Of a stretch of DNA of 6,783 nt, positions 1-5,890 are shown piece after piece. The first letter of the stretch is position 1. Each line of letters starts with the position of its first letter. Made by a program: the position numbers and the translations under genes. Below the pieces are notes generated by a model. The model saw nothing but the letters and a program-made list of their open reading frames with translations. It had not been told where the DNA came from and searched no databases. This DNA comes from Bog-159 sp049514955 (GTDB taxonomy: Bacteria; Acidobacteriota; Terriglobia; Bryobacterales; Bryobacteraceae). The stretch lies in NCBI GenBank assembly GCA_049514955.1, contig JBEKUO010000404.1, positions 1 to 6,783 of the forward strand, in the 5' to 3' direction.

Positions 1-294
1 TGGCGCATGGATTCCACATCGGGATTCCACGCCATCATGAACCTGCTGCTGGTGCCTATGTGGATGGTTTCCGGGTCGCTGTTTCCGATGGCCACCGCGC
101 ATGGATGCATCAAAGCGCTCATGTGGGTGAACCCGCTGACGTATTCCATCTCGCTGTTGAATGGCTTCATGAAGCTTGGATCCGGATCGCCGGGCATCGC
201 TGTAAGCCTGGCGGTCACCGCGTGTTTCGGCGGCGTGCTGCTGCTGGCTTCGGGAGTGGTGGCCAGCCAGAAAAGCCTGGTCAGCAACGCATGA
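1..294 (+). CDS. ABC-2 type transporter permease, C-terminal part (5' end outside window)
   Basis: The frame is open from the first base of the window, so this is the last 97 residues of a longer membrane protein. What is visible is a hydrophobic stretch with the pattern LLLVPMWMVSGSLFPM, then a short extracytoplasmic piece with NPLTYSISLLNGF, then a final membrane span (about GIAVSLAVTACFGGVLLLASGVVA) and a short polar tail. The P-x-W-x-x-SG-x-x-FP core followed by a PLTY motif is typical of the ABC-2 membrane subunit family (NodJ/DrrB/YhhJ-like exporters). The stop TGA overlaps the ATG of the Sco-like gene (ATGA), so the two are translationally coupled. ABC-2 permeases are often found in cytochrome oxidase assembly loci next to Sco proteins, and I infer such a role here. 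The substrate is unknown and the partner ATPase must lie upstream. Confidence 0.82.
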   Translation, partial: WRMDSTSGFHAIMNLLLVPMWMVSGSLFPMATAHGCIKALMWVNPLTYSISLLNGFMKLGSGSPGIAVSLAVTACFGGVLLLASGVVASQKSLVSNA

Positions 295-845
295 GATTGT
301 GCCTCACCTTTGCTATGCTGTTCCTCCTGGCCGGCTGCCGCCAGGAGCCGCCGCTTTCTGTTTACTGGCAACTCCCGGAATTCCAATTGACCTCGCAATC
401 CGGCCAGCCGTTCGATAGCAAGTCTCTCGAGGGCAGCGTTTGGGTGGCGGACTTCATCTTTACCACCTGTGCCGGCCCGTGCCCGCGCATGAGCGCCCAA
501 ATGCGGGGCGTGCAGACGGCCGTGGGCGCCATGTCCGACGTGAAACTAGTTTCCTTCACGGTAGATCCGCTGCACGATACACCGCCCCTGCTTGCCCAAT
601 ATGCCAGCCGCTACCGCGCTGAACCGGGCCGCTGGTTTTTCCTCACCGGCGACCAGAGCGCTCTACAGGCGCTCTGCCGCAATGGCTTCAAACTGGGAGA
701 TGTGGACGGCAGCCTGGTACACAGCACGCGCTTCGTGTTGGTGGACCGCCACAACCGCGTGCGCGGCTTCTACAGCACTTCGGACGATGCCGCGCTGCCG
801 CGCCTGCTGCACGATATACGCACTCTGCACGGCGAGAAATCCTGA
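291..845 (+). CDS. Sco1/SenC/PrrC family copper chaperone lipoprotein
   Basis: This is a 184-residue thioredoxin-fold protein that would bind copper and help build the CuA centre of cytochrome c oxidase, or act as an envelope thiol-disulfide protein. The N-terminus is a lipoprotein signal with lipobox L13-A-G-C16, so the mature protein should be anchored on the outer face of the membrane. The Sco signature CxxxCP is present as C60-AGP-C64-P, and the conserved metal-binding histidine is H144 in SLVHSTRFVLVD. The VSFTVDPLHDTP segment (about residues 87-98) is also typical of the family. The length suits a compact bacterial Sco. The start at 291 is chosen because it gives the lipobox directly and overlaps the permease stop. 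An in-frame start further upstream would add an unrelated N-terminus inside the permease gene. No good ribosome site is seen, which is consistent with coupling. All key residues are intact. Confidence 0.93.
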   Translation: MRLCLTFAMLFLLAGCRQEPPLSVYWQLPEFQLTSQSGQPFDSKSLEGSVWVADFIFTTCAGPCPRMSAQMRGVQTAVGAMSDVKLVSFTVDPLHDTPPLLAQYASRYRAEPGRWFFLTGDQSALQALCRNGFKLGDVDGSLVHSTRFVLVDRHNRVRGFYSTSDDAALPRLLHDIRTLHGEKS

Positions 846-1258
846 TGTCCGTTCACGACCTTCCTTCCGTAAACGCCGCATTGAACGCCACTGCGGCGGC
901 GCTCCTGATCTGGGGCTATACGCTGATTCGCCGCAGGCGCATCGAGACCCATCGCAAGGTGATGCTGGCGGCCTTCGTGACCTCGTCGCTCTTCTTGATC
1001 TGCTACATCGTCTATCATTTCCAGGTCGGCTCGGTGCGCTTCCCGAAGACTGGAGCCATCCGCACCGTTTATCTCAGCATCCTGGGCACGCACACGCTGC
1101 TGGCCGCGACCGTTCCCGTTCTGGCAATCATCACTCTGCGACGCGGTCTGACGGCGCGCTTCGACAAACACCGCAAGATCGCCCGCTGGACGCTGCCAAT
1201 CTGGTTGTATGTCAGCGTGACTGGCGTAGTGGTCTACCTGATGCTCTACCACCTGTAG
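845..1258 (+). CDS. DUF420 family membrane protein (CtaM/YozB-like oxidase assembly factor)
   Basis: This is a 137-residue integral membrane protein with four predicted spans at about residues 12-29, 40-58, 74-98 and 115-134. Histidines H36 (ETHRK), H58 (YHF), H83 (GTHTLLA) and H109 (DKHRKIARWTLPIWLYVSVTGVVVY) match the arrangement of DUF420 proteins, where such histidines may bind haem or metal. The ATG shares a base with the Sco stop (TGATG), so the genes are co-translated. From what I know of the family, a Staphylococcus homologue (CtaM) is needed for aa3-type oxidase function, and DUF420 genes commonly sit beside sco, ctaB and cox genes. A role in haem-copper oxidase maturation is therefore the likely reading here, by homology and neighbourhood and not from any catalytic motif. 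The gene appears complete. Confidence 0.88.
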   Translation: MSVHDLPSVNAALNATAAALLIWGYTLIRRRRIETHRKVMLAAFVTSSLFLICYIVYHFQVGSVRFPKTGAIRTVYLSILGTHTLLAATVPVLAIITLRRGLTARFDKHRKIARWTLPIWLYVSVTGVVVYLMLYHL

Positions 1259-1273
1259 CTCATCAAATTCCCC

Positions 1274-1310
1274 CGGATAATAAACCGGTCTGCCGCGGCG
1301 TCCTTATCCG
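1274..1310 (+). promoter_or_regulatory. Leader inverted repeat ahead of the small secreted protein gene
   Basis: CGGATAA (1274-1280) and TTATCCG (1304-1310) form a perfect 7-bp inverted repeat around a 23-nt GC-rich loop. The right arm ends two bases before the AGAGGAGGA ribosome site (1312-1320). It could be a 5' leader hairpin affecting translation of the 1326 gene, or a weak terminator for the oxidase-assembly genes. It lacks a T-run, so I do not call it a terminator. The 67-nt gap between genes otherwise shows only a GATAAT-like -10 (1276-1281) with no good -35. Confidence 0.3.
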
Positions 1311-1325
1311 CAGAGGAGGATGTAA

Positions 1326-1739
1326 ATGCTACGCCGATTCGCATGGATGCTGATGCCGGCGGCCCTCGTTTGGGCCGGCAGCTTTTTTCTGACCATTCAC
1401 GGCCCGGCTGCGGCCGGCCAAACCAAAGATGCCGTTTTAACCGTGGAAGCCCAAGGTTGCCAGGATTATTCGCAGGCTAGAATAACGGGCCAGGCCGAAG
1501 GCATCGTCAAGGGGCAACGGCAGACGATATCCCTTGAACTCACTCCCACCGGCAAGCCCGGAAACTATGCGGTGCGCAAACAATGGCCTGCCGAAGGAAA
1601 GTGGCTGCTGGTCTTCAACGGTACGTCCGGTGAGCGGCATACGCACACGATCGTGGAATTCGGGCCTGACGGCCGGTTGCGCCCCAGCCTGACGATGCGT
1701 CCGCTATCGCCCAAGGAAATCGAAGCCGCCTTGCGCTAG
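1326..1739 (+). CDS. Small exported protein of unknown function
   Basis: This is a 137-residue protein that I do not recognise at family level. Residues 1-30 form a clear signal peptide (MLRRF, a hydrophobic core and an AAA-G cleavage-like site near 30/31), so it should be periplasmic or secreted. The remaining ~107 residues look like one beta-rich domain: alternating strands, then G79-N-Y-A-V-x-x-Q-W-P-A-E-G-K-W93, a pattern seen at the end of YtkA/FixH/CopC-like immunoglobulin folds. An H105-T-H107 pair and a single cysteine C45 could bind a metal. The start is well supported by AGAGGAGGA (1312-1320) five bases before the ATG. It sits 67 nt after the DUF420 gene on the same strand and may belong to the same unit, so a copper- or respiration-linked role is possible, but that is inference from position. 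A generic carboxypeptidase-regulatory-like domain is an alternative. Confidence 0.75.
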   Translation: MLRRFAWMLMPAALVWAGSFFLTIHGPAAAGQTKDAVLTVEAQGCQDYSQARITGQAEGIVKGQRQTISLELTPTGKPGNYAVRKQWPAEGKWLLVFNGTSGERHTHTIVEFGPDGRLRPSLTMRPLSPKEIEAALR

Positions 1740-1747
1740 AGCTGCGA

Positions 1748-1772
1748 GGGCCTCGCGGTGACTACGAGGCCC
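1748..1772. terminator. Hairpin between convergent genes, possible bidirectional terminator
   Basis: GGGCCTCG (1748-1755) and CGAGGCCC (1765-1772) form a perfect 8-bp stem with a 9-nt loop. It begins nine bases after the stop of the plus-strand secreted protein gene and covers the stop codon (1762-1764) of the minus-strand small ORF. Its position between convergent units fits a shared terminator. No U-tract follows on either side, so a canonical intrinsic terminator is not shown. Confidence 0.45.
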
Positions 1773-2025
1773 GCCATTCCAGCATCAGCACTGACACCAC
1801 AGCCGCCTCCCTCCGCAATACCAGCTTGTAGCCGTTTTCCGTTCCGGGCTGTTCGACGATCCTGATGGCGGTCCAAGCACCATAGCGCTGCCGTGTTACA
1901 AACGTGAGGTAGCCAGTCCTGGCGGCCGGCATCCAGTCGGCGATGGCCGAGGGGCGAAGGTTCGCGCCTGGCCCAATAGAACCGCCTGAAAGCGATAGAT
2001 CCCCGCCCAAACAGTCCGTAACCAT
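1762..2025 (-). CDS. Small hypothetical protein downstream of msrQ
   Basis: This is an 87-residue ORF beginning with ATG at 2025 and ending at 1762, starting 26 nt after the msrQ stop on the same strand. I recognise no family. The C-terminal half reads like real protein (RYGAWTAIRIVEQPGTENG, then KLVLRREAAVVSVLMLEWRA), with alternating hydrophobic residues suggesting a small beta-rich fold. By my hand count about 72% of its third codon positions are G or C, above the first and second positions, as expected for a coding frame in this genome. Competing plus-strand frames are broken by stops. The frame stays open far upstream into msrQ, so the start is uncertain: no strong ribosome site is seen, and the N-terminal third is glycine/serine-rich and less convincing. 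It could be a third cistron of the msrPQ operon, a decayed gene end, or a chance ORF. Confidence 0.4.
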   Translation of the reverse strand: MVTDCLGGDLSLSGGSIGPGANLRPSAIADWMPAARTGYLTFVTRQRYGAWTAIRIVEQPGTENGYKLVLRREAAVVSVLMLEWRAS

Positions 2026-2051
2026 CTGGCGATCCGGCCTTACAGGGAAGG

Positions 2052-2696
2052 TTATTCCGACCTTGCGAGCTGCGCCCTCGCGCCAGGCACGCGGCTGGCC
2101 TTGAATTTCCTTAGCGCCGCGACGGCACGGTAGGTGAGTAACAGCAACACAATGGATCCGTAGAGAACAGGCAGTCTGATATCCGACTTCACCAGCCAGT
2201 AGTAATGCACGACGCCCGCGAAAGCAGTCAGATATACCAGCCTGTGAAGAAGTTGCCAGCGCCGGCCACCCAGTCGCCGGATCCAACCCGTGGTAGATGT
2301 TATGGCCAGCGGCACCATCAAAATGAAGCCCAAGAAGCCCGCTGTAATGAAGGGCCGCTTCCATACGTCCTTGGTGATTTCCGCGAAATCGAAGAATTTA
2401 TCCAACCAGAAATAGGTCGTGAAATGAAGACATCCATAGAAGAACGCAAACAGACCGAGCATGCGCCGGAAGCGAACCATTTCCGGCCAGCCCAGCAGAC
2501 TCCGTAGCGGCGTGATGGCCAGCGTGATGACGAGAAACCGCAGCGTCCAATCGCCGGTCGCGTGTGTGATGAATTCGATGGGGTTCGCGCCCAGGTCCCG
2601 ATGAATGCCCCGCCACGCGAGCAGCAAAAGAGGAATCAGACACAGGACAAAGACCGCGACCTTCATCCATCGCCGAAAGATAAGGCGCTGCAGCAT
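2052..2696 (-). CDS. msrQ: Protein-methionine-sulfoxide reductase haem-binding subunit MsrQ (YedZ)
   Basis: This is a 214-residue polytopic membrane protein, close to the ~211 residues of E. coli MsrQ. It belongs to the ferric-reductase-like transmembrane family, carries b-type haem, and passes electrons from the quinone pool or flavin to MsrP on the periplasmic side. About six hydrophobic spans are visible (near 13-29, 48-64, 78-95, 117-134, 151-168, 177-195). Candidate haem ligands are H91 (GCLHFTTYFWLD), H151 (QLLHRLVYL) and H164 (GVVHYYWLVKSD). The family landmarks N38-P-I-E-F, G48-D-W and the RFRRMLGL turn (75-82) are intact. It follows msrP by 11 nt, with AAGG nine bases before the ATG. 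An internal start (M11) is possible but less likely, because the upstream residues fit the family N-terminus. Expression is expected to be from the msrP promoter. Confidence 0.95.
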   Translation of the reverse strand: MLQRLIFRRWMKVAVFVLCLIPLLLLAWRGIHRDLGANPIEFITHATGDWTLRFLVITLAITPLRSLLGWPEMVRFRRMLGLFAFFYGCLHFTTYFWLDKFFDFAEITKDVWKRPFITAGFLGFILMVPLAITSTTGWIRRLGGRRWQLLHRLVYLTAFAGVVHYYWLVKSDIRLPVLYGSIVLLLLTYRAVAALRKFKASRVPGARAQLARSE

Positions 2697-2707
2697 CCGG
2701 CCGGACC

Positions 2708-3634
2708 TTAGTAGAACTTGCGCAGGTCCATGCCGGCGTAGAGGCTAGCGACCTGGTCGCCGTAGCCATTAAACGGCAGAGTTTTGCGCTTAGAGAACTC
2801 GCCCAGGCGGCGCTCGCTGGCCTGGCTCCAGCGCGGATGATCCACGGCGGGGTTTACATTCGAATAAAAGCCGTACTCGTGGGCGTTGGCCAGATTCCAG
2901 GTGGTGGGCGGCTCCTTCTCGACGAACCGGATCTTCACAATCGACTTGATGCTTTTGAAGCCGTACTTCCAGGGCACCACCAGGCGTATGGGCGCGCCAT
3001 CCTGGTTTGGCAAGGTCTCGCTGTACATCCCAAAGCACAGGAGCGCGAGCGGGTGCATGGCTTCGTCCATGCGCAAGCCTTCCACATAAGGAAAAGGGAT
3101 GCCCGCGTAACGCGCGCCGGGCATCTGTTTCGGGTCGTACAGGCTCTCGAACGCCACGAACTTCGCCTTCGCGGTAGGATCGACTGCCTTGATCAACACG
3201 TTCAGCGGAAATCCGATCCACGGAACCACGATCGACCAGGCTTCCACACAGCGATGGCGGTAGATGCGTTCCTCGAGCGGCGCCATCTTCATCACGGCAT
3301 CGAAATCGAAAACCTTGGGCTTGTCGACGGCGCCTTCCACTTTGACTGTCCAGGGCGAGGTTTTCAGGCTTTGGGCCCGCTTTGCAGGGTCGTCCTTGCC
3401 TGTGCCGAATTCGTAGAAGTTGTTGTAGTTGGTCACGTCCTTGTAGGGTGTCGGTGTTTCGTCCGTACTGAACGGGCTACGCGACGCGACCGCTAGTTTG
3501 GCAGCGGAGGCGCGGTCCGTGAAAAAGGCTGCGCCGGCCAGCGGCACGGCCGCCAGGAAACGCCGCCGATTCATGTAGACGTGCTTGGGGGTTACGTCGG
3601 AATAGCGGATGGCTATAGGTTTCTTAATCAGCAT
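2708..3634 (-). CDS. msrP: Protein-methionine-sulfoxide reductase catalytic subunit MsrP (YedY)
   Basis: This is a 308-residue periplasmic molybdopterin enzyme that reduces methionine sulfoxide in oxidised envelope proteins, working with MsrQ. A Tat signal is seen at 22-39 (N-RRRFLAAVPLAGAAFF). The sulfite-oxidase-type Mo-cofactor domain follows: NYNNFYEFGTGKDDPA (69-84), the catalytic core LEERIYRHRCVEAWSIVVPW with the Mo-ligand cysteine C129, the YVEGLRMDEAMHPL stretch (about 183-196), PWKYGFKSIKSIV (221-233) and the C-terminal PPTTWNLA...YGFYSNVNP...HPRWSQA signature. It ends in NGY...VASLYAGMDLRKFY, like E. coli MsrP. The upstream start at 3634 is preferred over M21, although neither has a clear ribosome site, because residues 11-21 (YSDVTPKHVYM) match the conserved SDVT region ahead of the twin arginines in known MsrP proteins. 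It heads the msrPQ operon and appears intact. Confidence 0.96.
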   Translation of the reverse strand: MLIKKPIAIRYSDVTPKHVYMNRRRFLAAVPLAGAAFFTDRASAAKLAVASRSPFSTDETPTPYKDVTNYNNFYEFGTGKDDPAKRAQSLKTSPWTVKVEGAVDKPKVFDFDAVMKMAPLEERIYRHRCVEAWSIVVPWIGFPLNVLIKAVDPTAKAKFVAFESLYDPKQMPGARYAGIPFPYVEGLRMDEAMHPLALLCFGMYSETLPNQDGAPIRLVVPWKYGFKSIKSIVKIRFVEKEPPTTWNLANAHEYGFYSNVNPAVDHPRWSQASERRLGEFSKRKTLPFNGYGDQVASLYAGMDLRKFY

Positions 3635-3652
3635 GGTGCTACTAATTAAAGC

Positions 3653-3665
3653 CTAGCACTGCCAG
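3653..3665. promoter_or_regulatory. Imperfect dyad upstream of msrP, possible operator
   Basis: CTAGCA-C-TGCCAG is a 13-bp near-palindrome (5 of 6 arm positions match) centred about 25 nt before the msrP start. An AT-rich stretch (AATTAAA, 3644-3650) lies between it and the gene and could hold the -10 element. Placement suits a regulator of msrPQ, but the arms are short and this could be chance. Confidence 0.22.
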
Positions 3666-3674
3666 GTTTATTCC

Positions 3675-3960
3675 GTGGGGCAGGCGCTTTCGCCTGGATA
3701 GCGTCGGGATAAACCGGCGTGAAGTCGTGAATGAAAGAGTCATGCAGGAAAGGAGTAGCGAACCATCCTGACCCCGAGCCATGTGAGGGCGGCGGAAACG
3801 ACGCACTTGAAGCGTTGGCCAGGGGCACGTGTAGGCTGGGTATCCCGAAGCTGTGAGCTCCGAAATGGCCAAAATCAGAGGCGCCGACGGTGTCAGGCGA
3901 ACCGGAAGGCAACACTGCGGCGTGCGACCGAACGCGAGTGCGCCGCAGGCCCTGCGGAGT
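3675..3960 (+). ncRNA. Structured RNA segment, possibly domain I of a truncated group II intron
   Basis: No protein gene is convincing here, but short helices are packed in order: CAGGCG/CGCCTG (3681-3686/3691-3696); CGTCGG/CCGGCG (3702-3707/3714-3719, one T-G pair that only works as plus-strand RNA); ACGC/GCGT (3801-3804/3812-3815); TGGCCA/TGGCCA (3816-3821/3866-3871) enclosing GGG-TAT-CCC (3838-3846) and AGCT-GTG-AGCT (3849-3859); GCCG+GTGT paired with ACAC+CGGC (3883-3893/3912-3921); and CCGCAG-GCC-CTGCGG (3943-3957). Purine-rich single-stranded joints such as GAATGAAAGAGTCATGCAGG and GAACCGGAAGGCAACA resemble the 5' domain I of bacterial group II introns as I remember them. The helices are seen; the family is inference. 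No catalytic domain V and no reverse transcriptase follows, so if this is an intron it is a 5' fragment. The ends are approximate. Confidence 0.45.
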
Positions 3961-3979
3961 CGCAGACCCCACGCATGCA

Positions 3980-4078
3980 TGGATTTATATCTTCACGCCC
4001 GGCGGCGCGCGGCGTGGGCCGCGGCCCATGAGGAATGCAGGATTTACATTTGCCTGGGTTCTTTGAAGTATAAATCCA
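3980..4078. repeat. Imperfect inverted repeat enclosing a 14-bp palindrome
   Basis: TGGATTTATATCTTC (3980-3994) is matched in inverse by GAAGTATAAATCCA (4065-4078), with one extra base in the left arm. Inside lies the perfect palindrome TGGGCCGCGGCCCA (4015-4028), plus a further partial copy of the arm, GGATTTACAT (4040-4049). The arms are AT-rich in a GC-rich neighbourhood. It could be the ends of a small non-autonomous element, a large hairpin, or the edge of the neighbouring insertion. No target-site duplication was identified. Confidence 0.5.
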
Positions 4079-4216
4079 AACCAGTCGCTCCATGCCTCTA
4101 ATCGAGTTTTCTTCATTTTTCTCATCCTGACGTCCGAGTGAAGCGCCATCTGTGCTCGTGGCTCCGGACGAAATCGCGGGGGGTGCCCGACCGGCCCGAA
4201 GAAGTCAAACGCGTGA
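4079..4216. other. Intergenic stretch with no recognised feature
   Basis: Nothing I can support as a gene lies here. A 46-codon minus-strand frame starts near 4124 but crosses the inverted repeat and has no recognisable content. Downstream of the pseudogene there is a GTGATCAC palindrome (4213-4220) but no terminator hairpin with a T-run. Given the frameshifted hydrolase next door, this may be further decayed sequence, but I could not match it to the rest of that gene. Confidence 0.4.
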
Positions 4217-4579
4217 TCACACGTCTCGACGGTTTATTTCGTTTCCGCATCTCCCAGCATCCACATCGCTTCGGATTTGAAGCGCCCGCGAAAGCGAATA
4301 CCTGGCGTCGGAGATCAGGTGCGCAAAGCGCGCGCACAGATCCATCTCGTCGCTCATCGCGCCGTAGGGTGTGCGGTCCAACAGTATGGGCAGGCGCTCC
4401 TGTTGCTCACGGGGCGCAAAGATCACGGTGTGCAGCTTGACACCGTCGCGCATGGGAATCATAGCCTCGGTTTTGGTGAATACCGAGGCGCCGTTGGACG
4501 CATCCTGGGCGATGGAAATGCAGGCGCAGCAGAACAGCGTCAGGCGGATGAGCCAATGGATGCGTGTGGTTGGTTTCAT
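4217..4579 (-). pseudogene. Truncated, frameshifted CocE/NonD (X-Pro dipeptidyl-peptidase S15-like) hydrolase remnant
   Basis: The ATG at 4579 overlaps the cinA stop (ATGA), so it was once the next cistron. The first 91 residues look genuine: a signal peptide (about 1-24), then A39-M-I-P-M-R-D-G-V-K-L and LPILLDRTPYG (63-73), the hallmark start of secreted CocE/NonD alpha/beta hydrolases, normally over 500 residues long. After LISD (D91, codon 4307-4309) the frame goes wrong. The expected family sequence continues in other frames: VFAF at 4290-4301 in a second frame and RGRFKSE at 4270-4290 in a third, implying about 11 bases lost in two small deletions. The original frame then runs to a stop at 4217-4219; the RGRFKSE frame stops at 4234-4236. 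The nucleophile region and the rest are absent. I read it as a dead gene. A sequencing error cannot explain the missing 3' part. Confidence 0.75.
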
Positions 4580-5832
4580 AGCGTTCTGGGGCCGGGGGTT
4601 CGCTCCACGGCTCGCCGCAAGATATCCAGCGCCATCTGCGTGGAGAACTGGCGGATGCGGGTGCGGTCGCCGATGAATTGCCGATGCGTCACACGGCACC
4701 CCGCGGTATCGGCGAGTCCTACATAAACCGTGCCGACGGGCGCTTGCTCGCCGCCTGAATCCGGACCCGCCACGCCGGTAATCGCCAGCGCATAGGTTGA
4801 GCCGGTGCGCCGGCGCGCGCCGACCGCCATGGCTTCCGCGGTCTCCTGGCTCACCGCGCCGTATTGGGCGATGATCTCGGCGGGCACGCCCAACCACTCC
4901 ACCTTCATACGGCTGGTGTAAGTGATGAAGCCGCCCACGAAATACTCGGAGCTGCCGGGAATGGAAGTGATGCGCTCGCCCAGCAGGCCGCCCGTAGCGC
5001 TTTCGGCCACCGAGAGCGTGGCGTGGCGCTGGCGGAGCATCTCTCCCACCGTCTCTTCGAGCGAACTGCCGTTGCGCGAGTAGATGCGGTCGCCCAGCAG
5101 CAGTTCGATGGGCCCGGCGACTTCCACCAGCAAAGCCGCCGCTTCCGCCTCGGTCGGGCAACGCGCGCGCAAGTGAATCTGAATATCGCCGGCCGCCGCC
5201 AGGATGGTGGTCGCCGGGTTGTCGTACTTCTTGTAAACCGGTGCGATGAGCTGGTCCAGATCCGACTCCGGCATGCCCGCCACGCGCAGGACCAGCGTTT
5301 GAATGAACTGTCGCGGCACGATCCGCGCCAGCCGCGGCAGGCACTGGCGGGTGAACATGGCCTTCAATTCGTGCGGCGGGCCCGGCAGCAGCATCGCGCA
5401 GCAGCCGGATTCCTCGATCCACTGGCCGGGCGCGGTGCCGCGATCGTTCGGCAGGATCTCGGCGCCTTCGACGATGAAAGCCTGGCGCTTGTTGACCTCC
5501 ACCATCTTGCGTTTCATCAAGGCGAAGCGCTGTTCGAGTTGCTCGGCGATTTCGGGGTGGTAGATCAGCTTGCGGTCCAGCGCGGCGGCCACGGCATCGC
5601 GCGTCAAGTCGTCCTCGGTAGGCCCCAGGCCTCCGCACAGGATCACGATTTCGGAGCGGGAAACGGCGCGGCGCACGGCGTCGGCCAAACGGTTCAGGTC
5701 GTCGCCGATCACGGATTTCGTGACCACTTCGACCCCCAGCGAATTGAGCTGATCGGTAAGAAACAGGGAGTTGGTATCCACCCGCTGCGGCGTCAACAGC
5801 TCGGAGCCAACTGCAATGATTTCGGCATTCAT
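4576..5832 (-). CDS. cinA: CinA family protein (MoCF-like domain plus NMN amidohydrolase domain)
   Basis: This is a 418-residue cytoplasmic protein of the usual two-domain length. Residues 1-170 form the COG1058 MoaB/MoeA-like domain: AEIIAVGSELL near the start, T20-N-S, GGLGPTEDD (67-75), NDRGTAPG (129-136) and LPGPPHE (149-155). Family members act there on ADP-ribose-type nucleotides. After a linker domain, residues about 258-410 form the PncC/CinA-C domain that deamidates nicotinamide mononucleotide to nicotinate mononucleotide in NAD salvage. It shows SVAESATGG (274-282), the GGFITYT-R-MK strand (300-310), YGAVSQETA and ITGVAGPDSGG (351-361), with PVGTVYVGLA. All motifs look intact. The start at 5832 gives the classical N-terminus, although the ribosome site is weak. 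It lies 173 nt after the NHL gene and overlaps the hydrolase remnant. The name comes from competence-induced proteins; no competence gene is seen here. Confidence 0.95.
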   Translation of the reverse strand: MNAEIIAVGSELLTPQRVDTNSLFLTDQLNSLGVEVVTKSVIGDDLNRLADAVRRAVSRSEIVILCGGLGPTEDDLTRDAVAAALDRKLIYHPEIAEQLEQRFALMKRKMVEVNKRQAFIVEGAEILPNDRGTAPGQWIEESGCCAMLLPGPPHELKAMFTRQCLPRLARIVPRQFIQTLVLRVAGMPESDLDQLIAPVYKKYDNPATTILAAAGDIQIHLRARCPTEAEAAALLVEVAGPIELLLGDRIYSRNGSSLEETVGEMLRQRHATLSVAESATGGLLGERITSIPGSSEYFVGGFITYTSRMKVEWLGVPAEIIAQYGAVSQETAEAMAVGARRRTGSTYALAITGVAGPDSGGEQAPVGTVYVGLADTAGCRVTHRQFIGDRTRIRQFSTQMALDILRRAVERTPGPRTL

Positions 5833-5890
5833 CTTAGGTTAGAGCCGGGCCAGTACAGCCCTTGGCAGGTTGCGGAAAAAGACAATTTTG

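Noticed and set aside
60..290. N-terminal extension of the Sco protein
   Set aside because: It would overlap the permease gene and bury the lipobox at residue 93; the ATG at 291 gives a proper lipoprotein signal.
3649..3668. Sigma-54 type promoter upstream of msrP (CTGGCAGTGCTAGGC on the minus strand)
   Set aside because: The GG and GC elements are one base too close and the -12 TTGC is not matched.
3642..3980. Two overlapping minus-strand open frames of about 110 codons between msrP and the hydrolase remnant
   Set aside because: The translations are rich in Pro, Ser, Arg and His with no domain pattern or ribosome site, and they lie antisense to the hairpin-rich block; structured RNA explains the region better.
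4580..5638. Long minus-strand frame continuing upstream of the hydrolase start through cinA
   Set aside because: The upstream part is an arginine-rich out-of-frame reading of cinA; only the part from the ATG at 4579 resembles a real protein.
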